A stretch of DNA of 64,000 bases. Origin: Psoroptes ovis. Taxonomy: Eukaryota > Arthropoda > Arachnida > Sarcoptiformes > Psoroptidae. The position numbers were made by a program, and so were the translations under genes. The notes below the pieces were generated by a model that was given only the letters and a program-made list of their open reading frames with translations, had not been told where the DNA came from and searched no databases. Shown here piece by piece: positions 35,501-46,827 of this stretch (positions within the stretch are counted from its first letter, which is position 1; every line of letters starts with the position of its first letter). The stretch covers positions 5,181,501 to 5,245,500 of the forward strand of contig PQWQ01000001.1 in NCBI GenBank assembly GCA_002943765.1. Direction: 5' to 3'.

Positions 35501-38500
35501 TTCTGTTGATGGTCATGAAGTTAGTGTTGATGATGTTTCAACCATTAATAATAATAATGATAATGTTAATTGTTTAGAATCATCATCAACAATCATTAAC
35601 AATTATGATAATAATGATAATCAATTACAGCATCAGCAGCAACAACTAAAACAATCATCATCATCATCATATCAATCAAATCATTATCATAATGATTCTT
35701 GTTTATTGAATACATTGAATAGATATACAATTAGTGCATCAATATCTAATAATTTGAATAATTTATCATCATCATCAACAGCAGCAGCAACAACAACATC
35801 ATTAGAAACTGATCCTAATGATTTGCGTACAGTTTGTAATCGATTATTTGCGAATAAACAACAATATCCAAGTGTTCAAATGATGAATGCAAATAATCAA
35901 AATAATAATAATATTTTAAATTCAAATAATAATAATAATAATCGACAAGAAGTATTATCATCAATGTTAATGCATAAAACATCATCCGATACTTGTTATC
36001 GTAATATAACACCTGAAATGAATGTCGATAAAATAATGCGTAAAGAAAGTTTACATCCATTTGCAATTAATCAATCGAATCAACATCAGCAATCATTGCA
36101 ACAAAATCATTCAACCAATGTAGTAATTAATCGAACTAATATTGATAACAGCAATATTTCTGATGAACATTGTGTTATTTTTAATGATAAAATTGATATA
36201 AAATGTTTGAATGGGTTAATGATTCGTACCACTAATGATGATAGTAACCACAATCTCAGCCATTCACATCAACAACAAGATAGTAGATCAAGTTTAAATG
36301 GTCATAATCTTGAACAAACCGAATCTATCGGATCAAATGATCATAATTATAAATCATCATCGGAATCTGGTCGTGGTACAATCAATAGCCAAACAGAAGA
36401 TCGTAATAATTTAGATTTGAATAGTCCAGCTGATTTATCTAGTTTAGATTCCAGTGACCAAAGTAATCATCATAATAATCATAATAATTGGAAAAAATCC
36501 AATGATAAAATATCGATGAATAATTCACAAACAACATCGACAACTACAACAATGACTACGATTAAATCGGCGACTAAACAAAATTCCAATAATAAACATT
36601 CAAAATATTCAATAAAAAATAATGATTCAAGATTAATAAATAATAAAGAAAATCATCTTGAATTAAATCATCATGGTCGAATGTCAGTAAACGATGATGA
36701 TGATGATGATAGTGACAGTTGGACTAGTCTTTCAGATGATATGATAGGAAGTTCCAAAAAATTGCCAATAAATACGAAAAATTCTTCAAATAATAAAATG
36801 AAAAAAATTTCCTGTACATCATCTTCTAATAATGATTTACGTAACATTAAAACTGGTACAACATTATCGAATAAACATCATCGTAATGATAATAATAATA
36901 AATTAAAGACAAACTTTTCGAAACCAGAAAATTGTATAAATTCTTCATTGATAAGCAAACAACAACAACAAACAAAAACATTGATCGAACAACAACAACA
37001 ACAACAACAACCATCACATCAACAACAATCGAAACCGGTCACGAAATTATCATCAAATCATCAAAATAAATTCATGAATAATGTCGATGATGTTGTAACA
37101 AAAATAACAAATACATCATCATCGTCGACAACAACAGCAACAGCAACATTATATGATAAATGTATTTATAGTGTACCGGATAAAGGAAAATATCGTAATA
37201 ATAATCAAAATAATCAAAATCAAAATCATTATAATGCAAATAATGAAATATTAACATCATCATCATCAACATCAACAACAACAACTACATCATCATCGAA
37301 TAATGGTCATAATCATAATCAAAAAAATCTCAATGGCCTTCATCATCATCAACAACAACAACCACCACCACCACCACAACATCATCTTCATAATCAACAG
37401 CCACAACAAACAACAGTAAAATCAATTGATAAACATCAATATCATCATAATCATAATCATCACAATCATCATCATCATCATTGTTCAATTGTTCAAAACG
37501 GTATTATTGATAATAATAATTGTGATAAAATTTTGGCTACAGATGATAATAATGTCGATGATGATGATGATGATGATGATGATGGTGAAGATGTTGATGA
37601 TGATTGTGGTATAACATCAATAATGTCGAGTGAAACTAATTTCCCGATCGAAGATATTGATGATGATGATGAAGATGATGGTGGATGTTCTGAATTTAAT
37701 TTAAATGATCATCATCATCATCACCATCATCATAATCATCATCATCATAGTAATCATAGCAATAATTTGAATCATCATCATAATAGTAGTCAAAACAATA
37801 ATCCATTACGTAAACAATTGAAAGGAATCGAAGAAATGTATTCAGAGGTATATTTTTTTACGAATAAATAAATCGATTGATTAATTTCATTTTTTGATTG
37901 ATTCGAATGATTAATTTCGAATGATTTCATTCATTTTTTTCAATTAGCTGCTACAAATTCTTCATCATGGTAAAATGGTTGATGTATCGAATATTAGCCA
38001 CAGCAATAATAATCAAAAACAAAAAATAATTAATCGTAAAACAAAATTATATCGTAGAAATTCAGGCCGTAGTTCAGTTGCTAGTCGTAATACTCGTGAT
38101 TATTTTTATCGTAATAAATATCGTCATAATACTGTTGGCAGCAGTCATAATAATAATGGTGAATATCGAGTGCGATCAAGATCTGAAGAAAACAGGTAAA
38201 TAATAAAAATGAAAAAAAAATGATTGATTTTTTCATGTTTTTCTTCGATTCCTTTATCTCTTTTGATAATTTACCTTACCTCTTACCTTTTAATATTAAA
38301 AAATTCGGTGGATTGATTGATTTTTTTTTTCTTTTTGAAATTTTTGAAATAAATTAACCTTAATATCGTTTTTTTGATTTCTTAAATAATAATTGAATAA
38401 CCCTAGCCAAGTATTGATACGTTGTAAACGTTTAGAATCACAAGTATTAACATTGGCTAAAAGTGTATCACAGTTATCGTTGGACATTCAATATAATTAT

Positions 38501-39240
38501 ACCCTGAATGATCAAATACAAAATTTACGTCATGATATGGAATTGTTACGATCTCAAATGATGATGATTAAACAGCAGCAACAACAGCAACAGCAACAAT
38601 CAAATAATCAAAATAATTCAAATAAATTAATGAATGATATCAATCATAATCAACTACAGCAACAGCAACAACAACAATTACAATCAAATCATCATCATCA
38701 TCATCACAATAGTAATGGCGGAAGCAAAAATATGTCTTCCAAAGATTTGTCTTCGTCAGCAGCAGCAGCAACAGCGCCACCACCAGCAGTGATCAACAAT
38801 GGTAAACAAGTAAAAAATATCGAGGTGAAAGCGAGTAAAAAAGATGAATCGATGACAATTAAAAAGTTTTTAAAGAAATTTGGTTATGAAGTAAGTCGGA
38901 AAACATTGTTCATACCCTAATAAGTCCAATACCTATAATAATTTCAATTTTTTCCGATTATTTTTTGACCTAAAACCCCTTTTACCTAATATGAGAAAAG
39001 AAATACTTGAAAAATTTTGAATCAGAAAAAATTGGTTACAATGAATTATTACTGTTGAATGAAGACCGGTTACAAAAGCTAGGCATCCCAATGGGTCCCC
39101 GATTGCGTTTGTTGCAAGAGATAAAAAATTTATCCAATATAACAGGCGTTGCAGCAGCTATAAGCAGTAATTCAAAACAACAGCCTCAGTTATCGCAGCA
39201 AAATGATATTAATAATTATAATATTTATGCTGTTGTGTGA
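29510..39240 (+). CDS. Large low-complexity protein with C-terminal SAM domain
   Basis: Five coding exons with matching phases: 29510-29717, 34498-37847, 37948-38195, 38407-38890, 39001-39240, giving 1,509 residues. An in-frame stop lies upstream of the ATG. Residues 1-1180 are dominated by Asn, Gln, Ser, His and Asp runs, with islands such as KVSLFQQKIRAILLP and SSESGRGTINSQTEDR. A basic Arg/Ser segment follows, then a probable coiled coil at about 1273-1330 (RCKRLESQVLTLAKSVSQLS), polyQ/polyH, and a SAM domain at about 1415-1475 assembled across the last intron: FLKKFGYE joins KYLKNFESEKIGYNELLLL, then LGIPMGPRLRLLQEI. SAM domains mediate homo- or hetero-oligomerisation, and GPRLRLL matches scaffold-type SAM ends. 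I do not recognise the orthologue. The first intron (4.8 kb) contains five MITEs. Confidence 0.85.
31214..31266. repeat. Short inverted repeat
   Basis: CATCTATTTCTT on the left faces AAGAAATAGATG on the right, with further partial pairing of TTTGAAG motifs between them. Confidence 0.6.
31615..31640. repeat. AAT trinucleotide microsatellite
   Basis: About eight tandem AAT units. Confidence 0.85.
31893..31974 (-). mobile_element. MITE, subfamily A (reverse)
   Basis: 82 bp, TTAGGTTGTCCGGAAAGTTC to AACTTTTCGGACAGCCAAA, flanked by TA. Confidence 0.85.
32721..32800 (-). mobile_element. MITE, subfamily B (reverse)
   Basis: 80 bp, TTAGGTTGTCCGGAAAGTTT to AACTTTTCAGAAAACCTAA with TA flanks. Core GATTATATCGTAGAAAATC. 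Confidence 0.85.
33168..33248 (-). mobile_element. MITE, subfamily A (reverse)
   Basis: 81 bp, TTCGGTTGTCCAAAAAGTTT to AACTTTTCGGACAATCTAA, TA flanks. Confidence 0.85.
33507..33588 (+). mobile_element. MITE, subfamily C
   Basis: 82 bp, TTGGGTTGTCCGATAAGTTT to AACTTATGGGACAACCCAA, TA flanks. The terminal TTGGG/CCCAA change is matched on both ends. Confidence 0.85.
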
Positions 39241-39497
39241 ACAATTTTTTTTTTTTTTTTTGAGAAACCTTTAATCTTCGATATTTTTTTATTATTATTA
39301 TTTTGATGAATTATTAATTAATTGATTTATTAATTATTTTATTTTAATTGAAATGTAATTTTGTTGATTGATTATTTGTGAAAAAATTCATTTTTAATGA
39401 AAGTAATTTATAATGATGATAATTTCCCAGATAATTTTATTATAATTATTTTAATTATTTAAAATTTTAGTATTTTTTTTTTATAATTATAATTATA

Positions 39498-39507
39498 AAT
39501 AAATAAA
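39498..39507 (+). terminator. Poly(A) signals of the SAM-protein gene
   Basis: Two overlapping AATAAA hexamers about 260 bp after the stop codon. Confidence 0.55.
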
Positions 39508-39569
39508 ACTTTGATGTTTTTTATACTCTTTTATTAATAATGAAAATATTAATTATACAATTTTATAGT

Positions 39570-39652
39570 TTAGGTTGTCCGAAAAGTTTTCAGCCGATTT
39601 TCATCAAGCAATTCTATTAGATTAAGCGAAATGAACTTTTCGGACAGCCTAA
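39570..39652 (-). mobile_element. MITE, subfamily A (reverse)
   Basis: About 83 bp, TTAGGTTGTCCGAAAAGTTT to AACTTTTCGGACAGCCTAA. It lacks clean TA flanks (GT on the left, TG on the right), and lies 62 bp after the SAM gene poly(A) signals. Confidence 0.8.
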
Positions 39653-41037
39653 TGTTTTAACAGTTTTTTGGAGCTAAATCATTGATTCAATCAAAATTAA
39701 TGTTGTTTTCTTTTCTCCGGACAAAATCCATCATCTCCTTTGTGGTATTTGTAGTGGTTCCCTAATCATAATAAATGATCATGGCAATTACCGGTCTATT
39801 TTTACCCGAATTTTTTGATTATTCATTCATTCAATGGTTCAAACAAAGTCTGGACATTTATTTTGTTGATTTCCAAATTTTGTTCTGAATTGCCATTTCA
39901 CATTTTCATTTTCTCTTCATGTCCAACGAACGAGAAACCGTTTCCAACAATTAAAAATTTCAAACAAAAATAATTTGAAAACAACCACTGATCATATTTA
40001 CCATTACTTCTTGAAGCCCTTAAGAGCACACCACTTGTTGAGAATGCTCTTTCAAAAAAAAATTTACCCGAAAAAAAAACATTTTTATTTTTAAATTTTT
40101 AAATAATTTTTAATGATATTTTTATGAACTTTCATTTTTTGCATTTGCATTTTCATTTCGGTACAAATTCAAATAACTAAAGCTTCCAAGTCAAGTTGTT
40201 TGTTTGTTTGTTTGTTCGGTTAACACCAATTTGTTTTTTGAAAATATTTACCAAAGCGTTTAACACATGTTTATTCATGTTTTCTTAGTCAATTTCAAGT
40301 CTATTGATGCTCAAAATCGATGAATGAAATGAATGAATGTATGAATAATTATTTGTATAAATAATTCAATTGAAAATTGTATTCAATTTCAATTGAAATT
40401 TCAATTCATTTCATCGAAAGTGAAATTAATGGTTTTGTATTGTGTATGTGTGTGTGTGTGTCTGTGTGTGTTTGTGTATGAATAAACAACAAACTTTGAA
40501 ATTTTTGAATTTTTTGAAATTTGTTCTGAATGAACACATATAGTCTATTGAAATTGAATTGAAATTAAATTTGTTTGAAATTGAAAATAATTCACCTGAA
40601 CGAATTTACCTGTTGATCATCATCATCATTGTTTTGCTTGTTTGTCATGTTCATGGCTTTTCAATTTGAAATAATTTGAAAAAATTTTCCCCTTCGAACA
40701 ACAATATACTTGTTTGTATTTGTGTATTTGTTTTGTTTAATTTGAAATTTATAATTTGATCGAATACAACCAACGAAAAAAAAAAAAAAAATGTCAAACA
40801 GTCAGTGTTGAAAAATAAAAAGAAATCATCATAACAATAGCTTCAGCAGCAGCAGCAGCAGTCAATCAATATTCAAAATTTTCAAAATTCAATTTTCCCC
40901 ATTAAATTTTTCCATAGAAATTGAAACTTTGGAAAAATTGATGACTTGTCAACGCATCATTCACAGTAATAATTCATCATTTTGCGTTTATAGAAAATTC
41001 ATCAAAAATCAATTTTCTGAATTTCCACTGTGTCAAT

Positions 41038-43920
41038 ATGACGGCTGTAATCGATTCAATTATTTTCCTGATTGCAACAATAACGATATTAAACGTACCA
41101 TTCATACGATGTCAATCAGTAAATTTTACCGATTGTGGTAAGTCGAAAAATAAAATAAATATTTGTCACTGTTTTAGATTGGCGGGATAAAAGGTGGCAG
41201 ATTATTTATGAATATCTTCAATAATTTTAATCGAAAAATTTAAAATTATTTTGATTTTGAATTTTTTCTTATTCTATCAGGTGTACAAATATGAAGTGAG
41301 CATTCGGATAAAAATGTTCCTAGAGGGTGCATTTGTCAAAATGGTTGGGAAATTGTTTTTGCATTTGAATCTAGGACCTCTGACCATCATTTCTCTCAAA
41401 AATTATTTCATTTGAAAAATCGGGTCATATTTTTTCATCATGTCAAAGATGACCAAATTTGCATGGAAAATTGACCATTTGCGGCAATTGCTAATTTCCC
41501 GTTTAATTTGAACCAAACTGCTGCTGAAACCGATCAAATGATGGTCAAAGCCTCTGGCCATCATGCCATATCCGCTGTAACCAGAAAAAGATGGTCCCAA
41601 CTGCAAAATCGGGTCGTTTCTTGAAGAAGGTCATGCTATGCATTTCCTGGGACCAAAGGGGTGTGGTGCATTTTGAGCTGCTCGAACTGAGTGGAACAAT
41701 GAAAACTAATCGTTACCAAGATCAGCTGATAAGTTTGAACAATGCTTAAATCGAAAAAAGGTCAGAATGGTCATGGAGTAATGGCAGGGCAATTTTGCTT
41801 CACTGCAATGCACTACATTAATTTTAACACACTTAGACAAAACTGGCCCAAAAAACAATCGAATCGCTTAGCTAGGACCAAATTTTCACACCCGCTGTAT
41901 TCGTCGGACTTGGCCCCATCAGTTTAATCTTTGTTTTCAGCGCTGGGTCATGCATGGGCTGAACAAGGACTCGATTCTTATGAAAATGTCAAAAATCGGG
42001 CTGTTTGTTTGATTCGGTCCTAGAGATTCTAGGTTCAATTGAGTAGGCACACAAATTGTCTCAAGACTGGTCAAAATGTGTAGAAAATTATGGGCAGTAG
42101 TTTGAATTGAATTGATTTTCGTTTCGTTTCAAAATTTAAGATGATTTCTCTGAAAAAATGCTCACTTCATATTTGTACACCTGATATAACCCTTATATCT
42201 TGATGCCTTGATACCTTATACATATTTTAACAAAAAGGTAATGGAAATGTAAAAGATGTACGAATATTTCCATGTATTCAAAATAATTTGAAAAATAATA
42301 CCGACCATAATAATGTGGATGGAAAAAGCTCGTTATGCGTCATCGAATTAGGAACAAATGTTACTGTTGAAGCTGATTTTATTGCACGTAAGTGAAAATT
42401 TATTATCATAACTTTATTTATCCATTGAACCAAAAATAACTCAAATTTTCTTATAAAAATATGGTAAATTTCTGATGTGATCATCTATCAAATCTTTGTG
42501 ATTATTTGATCAAATAAGCAAATACGTATTTGAACGGAAATGTGTTCAAAAACAATACGAAACAAAGACTTCAAGGAGAAAAAGTAGGAAAAATAAATTA
42601 AGAAATACCTTTCAAAATATTAGGTTGTTCGGAAAGTTCTCACCGATTTTCATGAACGATTCTATTGATCGAGCAAAATGAACTTTTCGGACAACCTAAT
42701 AAATGAATAAAGATGAATAGTAGATGAATGATGAGATAAATAAATTGAAATCATATAGCTAAATCATAACCACTGAAACCATTTGCATTCATACATACCT
42801 TAATACCTCATCACCTTACCATCACACACACACACACATGAACCGTGAAAGATGCGATGGCGTGCCATCTTTAAAACCAAATGGTGAGCGAAAAAAAAAA
42901 ATTCGCTTTTTTTTTTCCTTTCACAAATCTATTTAGGTTGTCCGAAAAGTTCATTACGCTTAATCGAATAGAGTTGCTCATGAAAATTGGCCAAAATTTT
43001 CCGGACAATCTATAACAATTTGGCAATGCACATATAAATATTTAATTATGATTATAATAGGAAAAAATCTTTATATTACAATTTAATCATTATCGCGGAT
43101 GAATGCACGCACGCAGGAAAGATTCTCAAGGAAATCACCATCATCATCATCATAGAAAATGTACGAAGAAAACGACAGGTTGCTTTCATTTGTTATTAAT
43201 ATCCATGCACAAATGATTATTATTATGATGATGATGATGATCATTAAAACTATAGCCCTGGTCATCTTTCACATAATTATTTACAATTAAATTAAACTAA
43301 TTTCATATCATTGTGCTTGAGTCAAAGTTTTGATTCAATGAATTGTTTTCTCATTGACCATATGGCATCTATTGAAATGACAATTTTTGAAATCTCCTGA
43401 GTCCTGTGATTATTTTAATTTTCAAATTTTCCCAATTCTTATCTAGCAAACAATACAAATAAACTATATGAAGTAATAAAAGGTGTAATACGTGGCCGAG
43501 AAATGCCATTTCCACAACAACAAATTGATCCATGTAATTCCGGTAACATTCGGCCATCATGTCCATTGCGAAAAGATGAAAGTTATCAATTTAAAGCGGC
43601 GTTCGAAGTGAAACCATATTATCCACCTGTAAGTTTTGATACATAGCCCAATATTATTACCAAGTGTTTAGAACCAAAAATAACATGTTTTCTATCCTTT
43701 CCCCCCCCCAAAATAATAATTTTAGATTACATTAAAAATAAGTTACATGTTAACGGATCCTATCGGGCAAAAAATAGCATGCGTACAAATTGGTGCAAAA
43801 ATTATTGATCCAAAAAAGAAATTGAAGAAATCGAATAAATTATCGACGAATAACAATCAATCAAATCGATCAACACAACGTAATCGATCGAGAAAACAAA
43901 CTAGATTGCCAAAAAATTAA
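41038..43920 (+). CDS. Secreted ML-domain (NPC2 / mite group 2 allergen-like) lipid-binding protein
   Basis: ML-domain proteins are secreted beta-sandwich carriers of sterols and other lipids. Exons 41038-41137, 42238-42387, 43447-43628 and 43726-43920 join in phase to 208 residues. Residues 1-27 form a signal peptide (hydrophobic 8-23). Six Cys fit the three NPC2 disulfides: C33-C163, C46-C67, C113-C122. Family phrases are VNFTDCGNG, VRIFPC, GTNVTVEADF, GVIRGREMPFP, CPLRKDESYQF and YYPPITLKISYML. Potential N-glycosylation sites include 29, 53, 74 and 85. Two oddities: the C46-C67 loop is 21 residues (usually about 5), and a Lys/Arg-rich tail of about 40 residues follows the domain. The start was chosen because it alone gives a signal peptide and the right splice phase; the longer ATG-led frame at 40929 hits a stop after splicing. 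Whether it is the lysosomal NPC2 orthologue or a lineage paralogue is unclear. Confidence 0.92.
41277..42184 (+). mobile_element. Internally decayed mariner with perfect TIRs
   Basis: 908 bp flanked by TA at both ends. The 28-bp terminal repeats (41277-41304, 42157-42184) begin TCAGGTGTACAAATATGAAG and are identical, resembling Mos1-type mariner ends that start with CAGGTGTACAA. Full-length mariners are about 1.3 kb, so several hundred bases are missing. It lies in intron 1 of the ML-domain gene, same strand. Its TIRs are unrelated to the small TTAGGTTGTCC elements. Confidence 0.92.
41624..42003 (+). pseudogene. Mariner transposase remnant
   Basis: Frameshifted and stop-interrupted remains of the transposase C-terminal half: KKVMLCISWDQRGVVHFELL, then ILLHCNALH, HPLYSSDLAPSV followed by a stop, then ALGHAWAEQGLDSYENVKNR. 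These match Mos1-like (mauritiana-type) mariners in order. The Asp normally in HDNA is Cys here and the Asp after DLAPS is lost, so two catalytic residues are gone. It is not functional. Confidence 0.85.
42620..42699 (-). mobile_element. MITE, subfamily A (reverse)
   Basis: 80 bp, TTAGGTTGTTCGGAAAGTTC to AACTTTTCGGACAACCTAA with TA flanks. Confidence 0.85.
42933..43013 (+). mobile_element. MITE, subfamily A
   Basis: TTAGGTTGTCCGAAAAGTTC to AATTTTCCGGACAATCTATAA; the right terminus is slightly altered. Core CTTAATCGAATAGAGTTG. Confidence 0.8.
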
Positions 43921-44016
43921 AATTAAATATTTCGAAAAATGAAGACTTTTGAATAATTCATTTTGTCCAAAAATGATATATTTTTAATTTAAATTATCTT
44001 GTCTTTATTTTATTTA

Positions 44017-44022
44017 AATAAA
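44017..44022 (+). terminator. Poly(A) signal of the ML-domain gene
   Basis: AATAAA 97 bp after the stop and 175 bp before the NOP53 ATG. The 276-bp gap between these genes holds nothing else recognisable. Confidence 0.55.
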
Positions 44023-44196
44023 AATAGAAATAAATAAAAATTGAGAAAAAAAAATTTAAATTTTTAAAATTTAAAATTTGATTCGTTTAGAATTCATTAG
44101 ATGGCGTTACATAACAACATTTTTTTTAATTCACGAAAAAACCACGTGTTAAAATTTTGTTTTGCTAAATTGGTTTAATTTTTTGGATTTAAAATA

Positions 44197-45606
44197 ATGA
44201 TGCTGATCAATGATAAACAAGATTCAAATTCTTTGAATAAAAAGAAGAAAAAAGTAAGTAAAAATCGTAAGAAATCATGGCGTAAATTCACCGATATTGG
44301 TGAGTATGAAGATTTTCTCGATGATAAAAGATTTGAAGAACGTATTGGGTAAGTTTAACTGGTTTTTTATTATTTCAGTTATTCATTTTTTGATCTAACC
44401 AATAGCCATTCGATTGGTGATGCTAAAAATGATGATTTATTCATTATTGAAAAAACTGGTAATGATCAGCTATATCAAAAGAAATTGGATGAAATATCGC
44501 TGAAACAAAATGAAAGAAAATCCGTAAATGAATCTAAATTAAGAAAAATTACCAATGAATATCGTTTATATCAGAAATTATTACCAACATCAAAAGTATC
44601 ACCGATTTTGATTCAAAAACAAAATAGTGATCGTAAACATACGGTTTATAATGATGAAAATAAATTATTACGCTATTGGGAAGAACGTAAAGATTCCATT
44701 GAACAAGCCAAGCAAATGAAACAATTCAAACAAATAGCTAAAGATGATTCAAAAATAAGATTCAACAATAATTATGATCTATGGGATGATGATGAAGTGA
44801 ATCGAAATAATCTAAAATTGAATAAGAAAAAAGTACCAGAACATTTACGTCAAAAGCCTTCGCTATTACCGGCTGTAGAGTTACCATTGCCTGGACAATC
44901 ATATAATCCAAGTGAAAAAGATCATCAAGACTTGTTGATGATGGAAGTGGAAAAAGAATTGCAAAAAATTAATGAAGAAAAAATGTGGGCAAAAAAATTG
45001 GGAAAATTTCTGATAACAAAAAAAGAAGCAAAAGAAAATGAATTAGCTTATCAAAATGAAATGCTACAAGGGCTATTGGATAAAGATGATGATGAAGATA
45101 GTGAAGAAAATGATCAAAATCAAACCAAAGATGATGATGAATTGAAAACAATCATTTTGAAACAATCTAAAACCGTTAAAAGAAAAACAAAACAACAAAA
45201 ACGTCGTGAATTACGTGAGAAATTGTTGAAAAAACAAAAAGAACAAGAAAAACTTTTGCGAATCAAAGAAAATGATATATTTCGGTTGAAATCAATCGAA
45301 AAACAGCTGAATGAACGTGAAAAACGATTAGCAGAACGAAGAAAAATACGACAAGCAAAATATATTGAATCATTATATAAGCCAAAGCGATTAAGTCGCC
45401 ATGATTTCGAAGAAACACCGATCGAATTGAATTTATCCAATGAAATATCAGGTTCATTGTGTACTATGAAAATTGAAGGAAATTTGTTGAAAGATCGTTA
45501 CAAAAGTTTACAACGCCGTAATCTAATCGAGACAAGAAAATTGCAGCTTCGTAAACGTGGACATCTTAAACGAAAAATGGAAATGAAACGAAGACATCGA
45601 GATTGA
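44197..45606 (+). CDS. NOP53: Ribosome biogenesis protein NOP53 (GLTSCR2)
   Basis: NOP53 works in the nucleolus in 60S subunit maturation, recruiting the exosome to pre-rRNA. Two exons, 44197-44348 and 44406-45606, are separated by a 57-bp intron and give 450 residues (human about 478). The N terminus is a Lys-rich tract followed by SWRKFTDIGEYEDFL and RFEERIG; the middle has VPEHLRQKPSLLPAVELPLP and GQSYNPSEKDHQDLL, the strongest family signature. A long charged helical region follows (about 230-350), then the conserved C-terminal EISGSLCTMKIEGNLLKDRY and SLQRRNLIE. The start was chosen as the first of two adjacent ATG codons in frame with the Lys-rich N terminus. No oddities beyond an acidic Asp/Glu run near 200-215. 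Confidence 0.95.
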
Positions 45607-46827
45607 TGGCAAAATTTTTAAATTTTCAAAAATTCTATTTCCACAAAAGTCGACCAGTATCAGTCGATATATGAACCATATTTTGATTTGTTTTCGTTTT
45701 TTTTTTTTTTTTTTGAACCATGATGATTGCAATGTTTTGATATTTGCAATCCCAGAATTTTAAAATTTAAAATGAATTCATTTTTAATTAATTATTGAAA
45801 TATTAATTTTGTACAAAATACAAAATTGTTTTGAAAATTGTTTAAGTTTTTTTCCTCCAAAATTTTGGTGCAGTTTCCTATCAAAAAATTTTAAAATTAA
45901 ATCCAATTTCATTGCTTTAAATTCTGTGATTTCTAAAAAATAATATTTAAAAAAGTAAGTCTTATTTTGCATTTCTCATATATTGACCACGGGGAAACAT
46001 AAGCTACAAACCATTCAGCTTATGGTAAATCCATAAATCATTCAGTTATTTATGTTAAGGAAAGAAGCATCAGCCAGACATTTTTAAAAAATGCTTAAAT
46101 AAACTGTAAAAATAAACAAAACAATCAATCAATAGCTTGTGATTATGAGAATTTAACAAATTTTTAAAATTTTCTCTCTACAAACATGTGTTTTTTCCGT
46201 TAGTTTTTAAATTTTCTAAAATAAACATTTGTTGCATTAGATTTGGTGGGTTTTGTTAAATGTTTAAAAAATGTTTGTTTTCTGTTTCATTTCAGTTTCG
46301 ATTCAATCATGAATTCCTTGTCGTTATGAATGAATTAATTTCGGATGAATTAGCGAAAAAAAAAGTATCAAAGAATTTTTCCACCAAAAAAGAGTTGTAT
46401 TATTGACTAAGATACACTCACACACACACACCAATAGATTTTCATGTACAGTTATCTCTCATTTATTCATTTTACATTAACCAAACTCGAACTTCATTTA
46501 TTTCTCACATAAATAATTCATTTTATTATCAATTCTTGTTTTTTTTATAGCTTAAAATTCTCGTTTGAGAAATATTAAAATTATGGATGTGTCACATGCA
46601 TTTATTCATAATCATTCGCATTATTATCATCAATAATTTCAATAAGCAAAACGCAATAATAAATTGTTTTGTTTTCACGGGAATATAATAATGACAACTT
46701 TTGAGCAATAATATATTCAAAAATTGATAATAATCTTTTCAAACGTTATGTAAATAATCAAAAATTTTCAACACATATTAAGCCTTTCATTTGTTATTGA
46801 ACAAATTTATTGACATATATATTTGAA
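45607..46827. other. Intergenic region between NOP53 and EHBP1
   Basis: NOP53 3' UTR and EHBP1 promoter/5' UTR presumed. AT-rich with T and A runs; no MITE copy and no supported ORF. Confidence 0.6.

Larger units (their letters stand above)
39241..41037. other. Intergenic region between SAM-protein and ML-domain genes
   Basis: SAM gene 3' UTR, then one MITE (39570), TG-rich and GAAATT-rich DNA, and probably the ML gene promoter and 5' UTR near 40.8-41.0 kb. A 70-codon ORF at 40929 overlaps the ML start in another frame and is not used. Confidence 0.6.
42388..43446 (+). other. Second intron of the ML-domain gene
   Basis: 1,059-bp intron, donor GTAAGT, acceptor CTAG. It contains MITEs at 42620 and 42933 and otherwise low-complexity DNA. 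Confidence 0.8.

Noticed and set aside
36919..37614. Short frames overlapping the SAM-protein low-complexity exon (e.g. 37072-37284 minus, 37426-37614 plus)
   Set aside because: They are shadows of triplet-repeat coding sequence read in other frames, giving Met/Ile or Leu runs.
40929..41141. 70-codon ORF overlapping the ML-gene first exon
   Set aside because: Reading it through the splice junction gives an immediate stop. The +1-shifted frame from 41038 gives the signal peptide and the Cys pattern.
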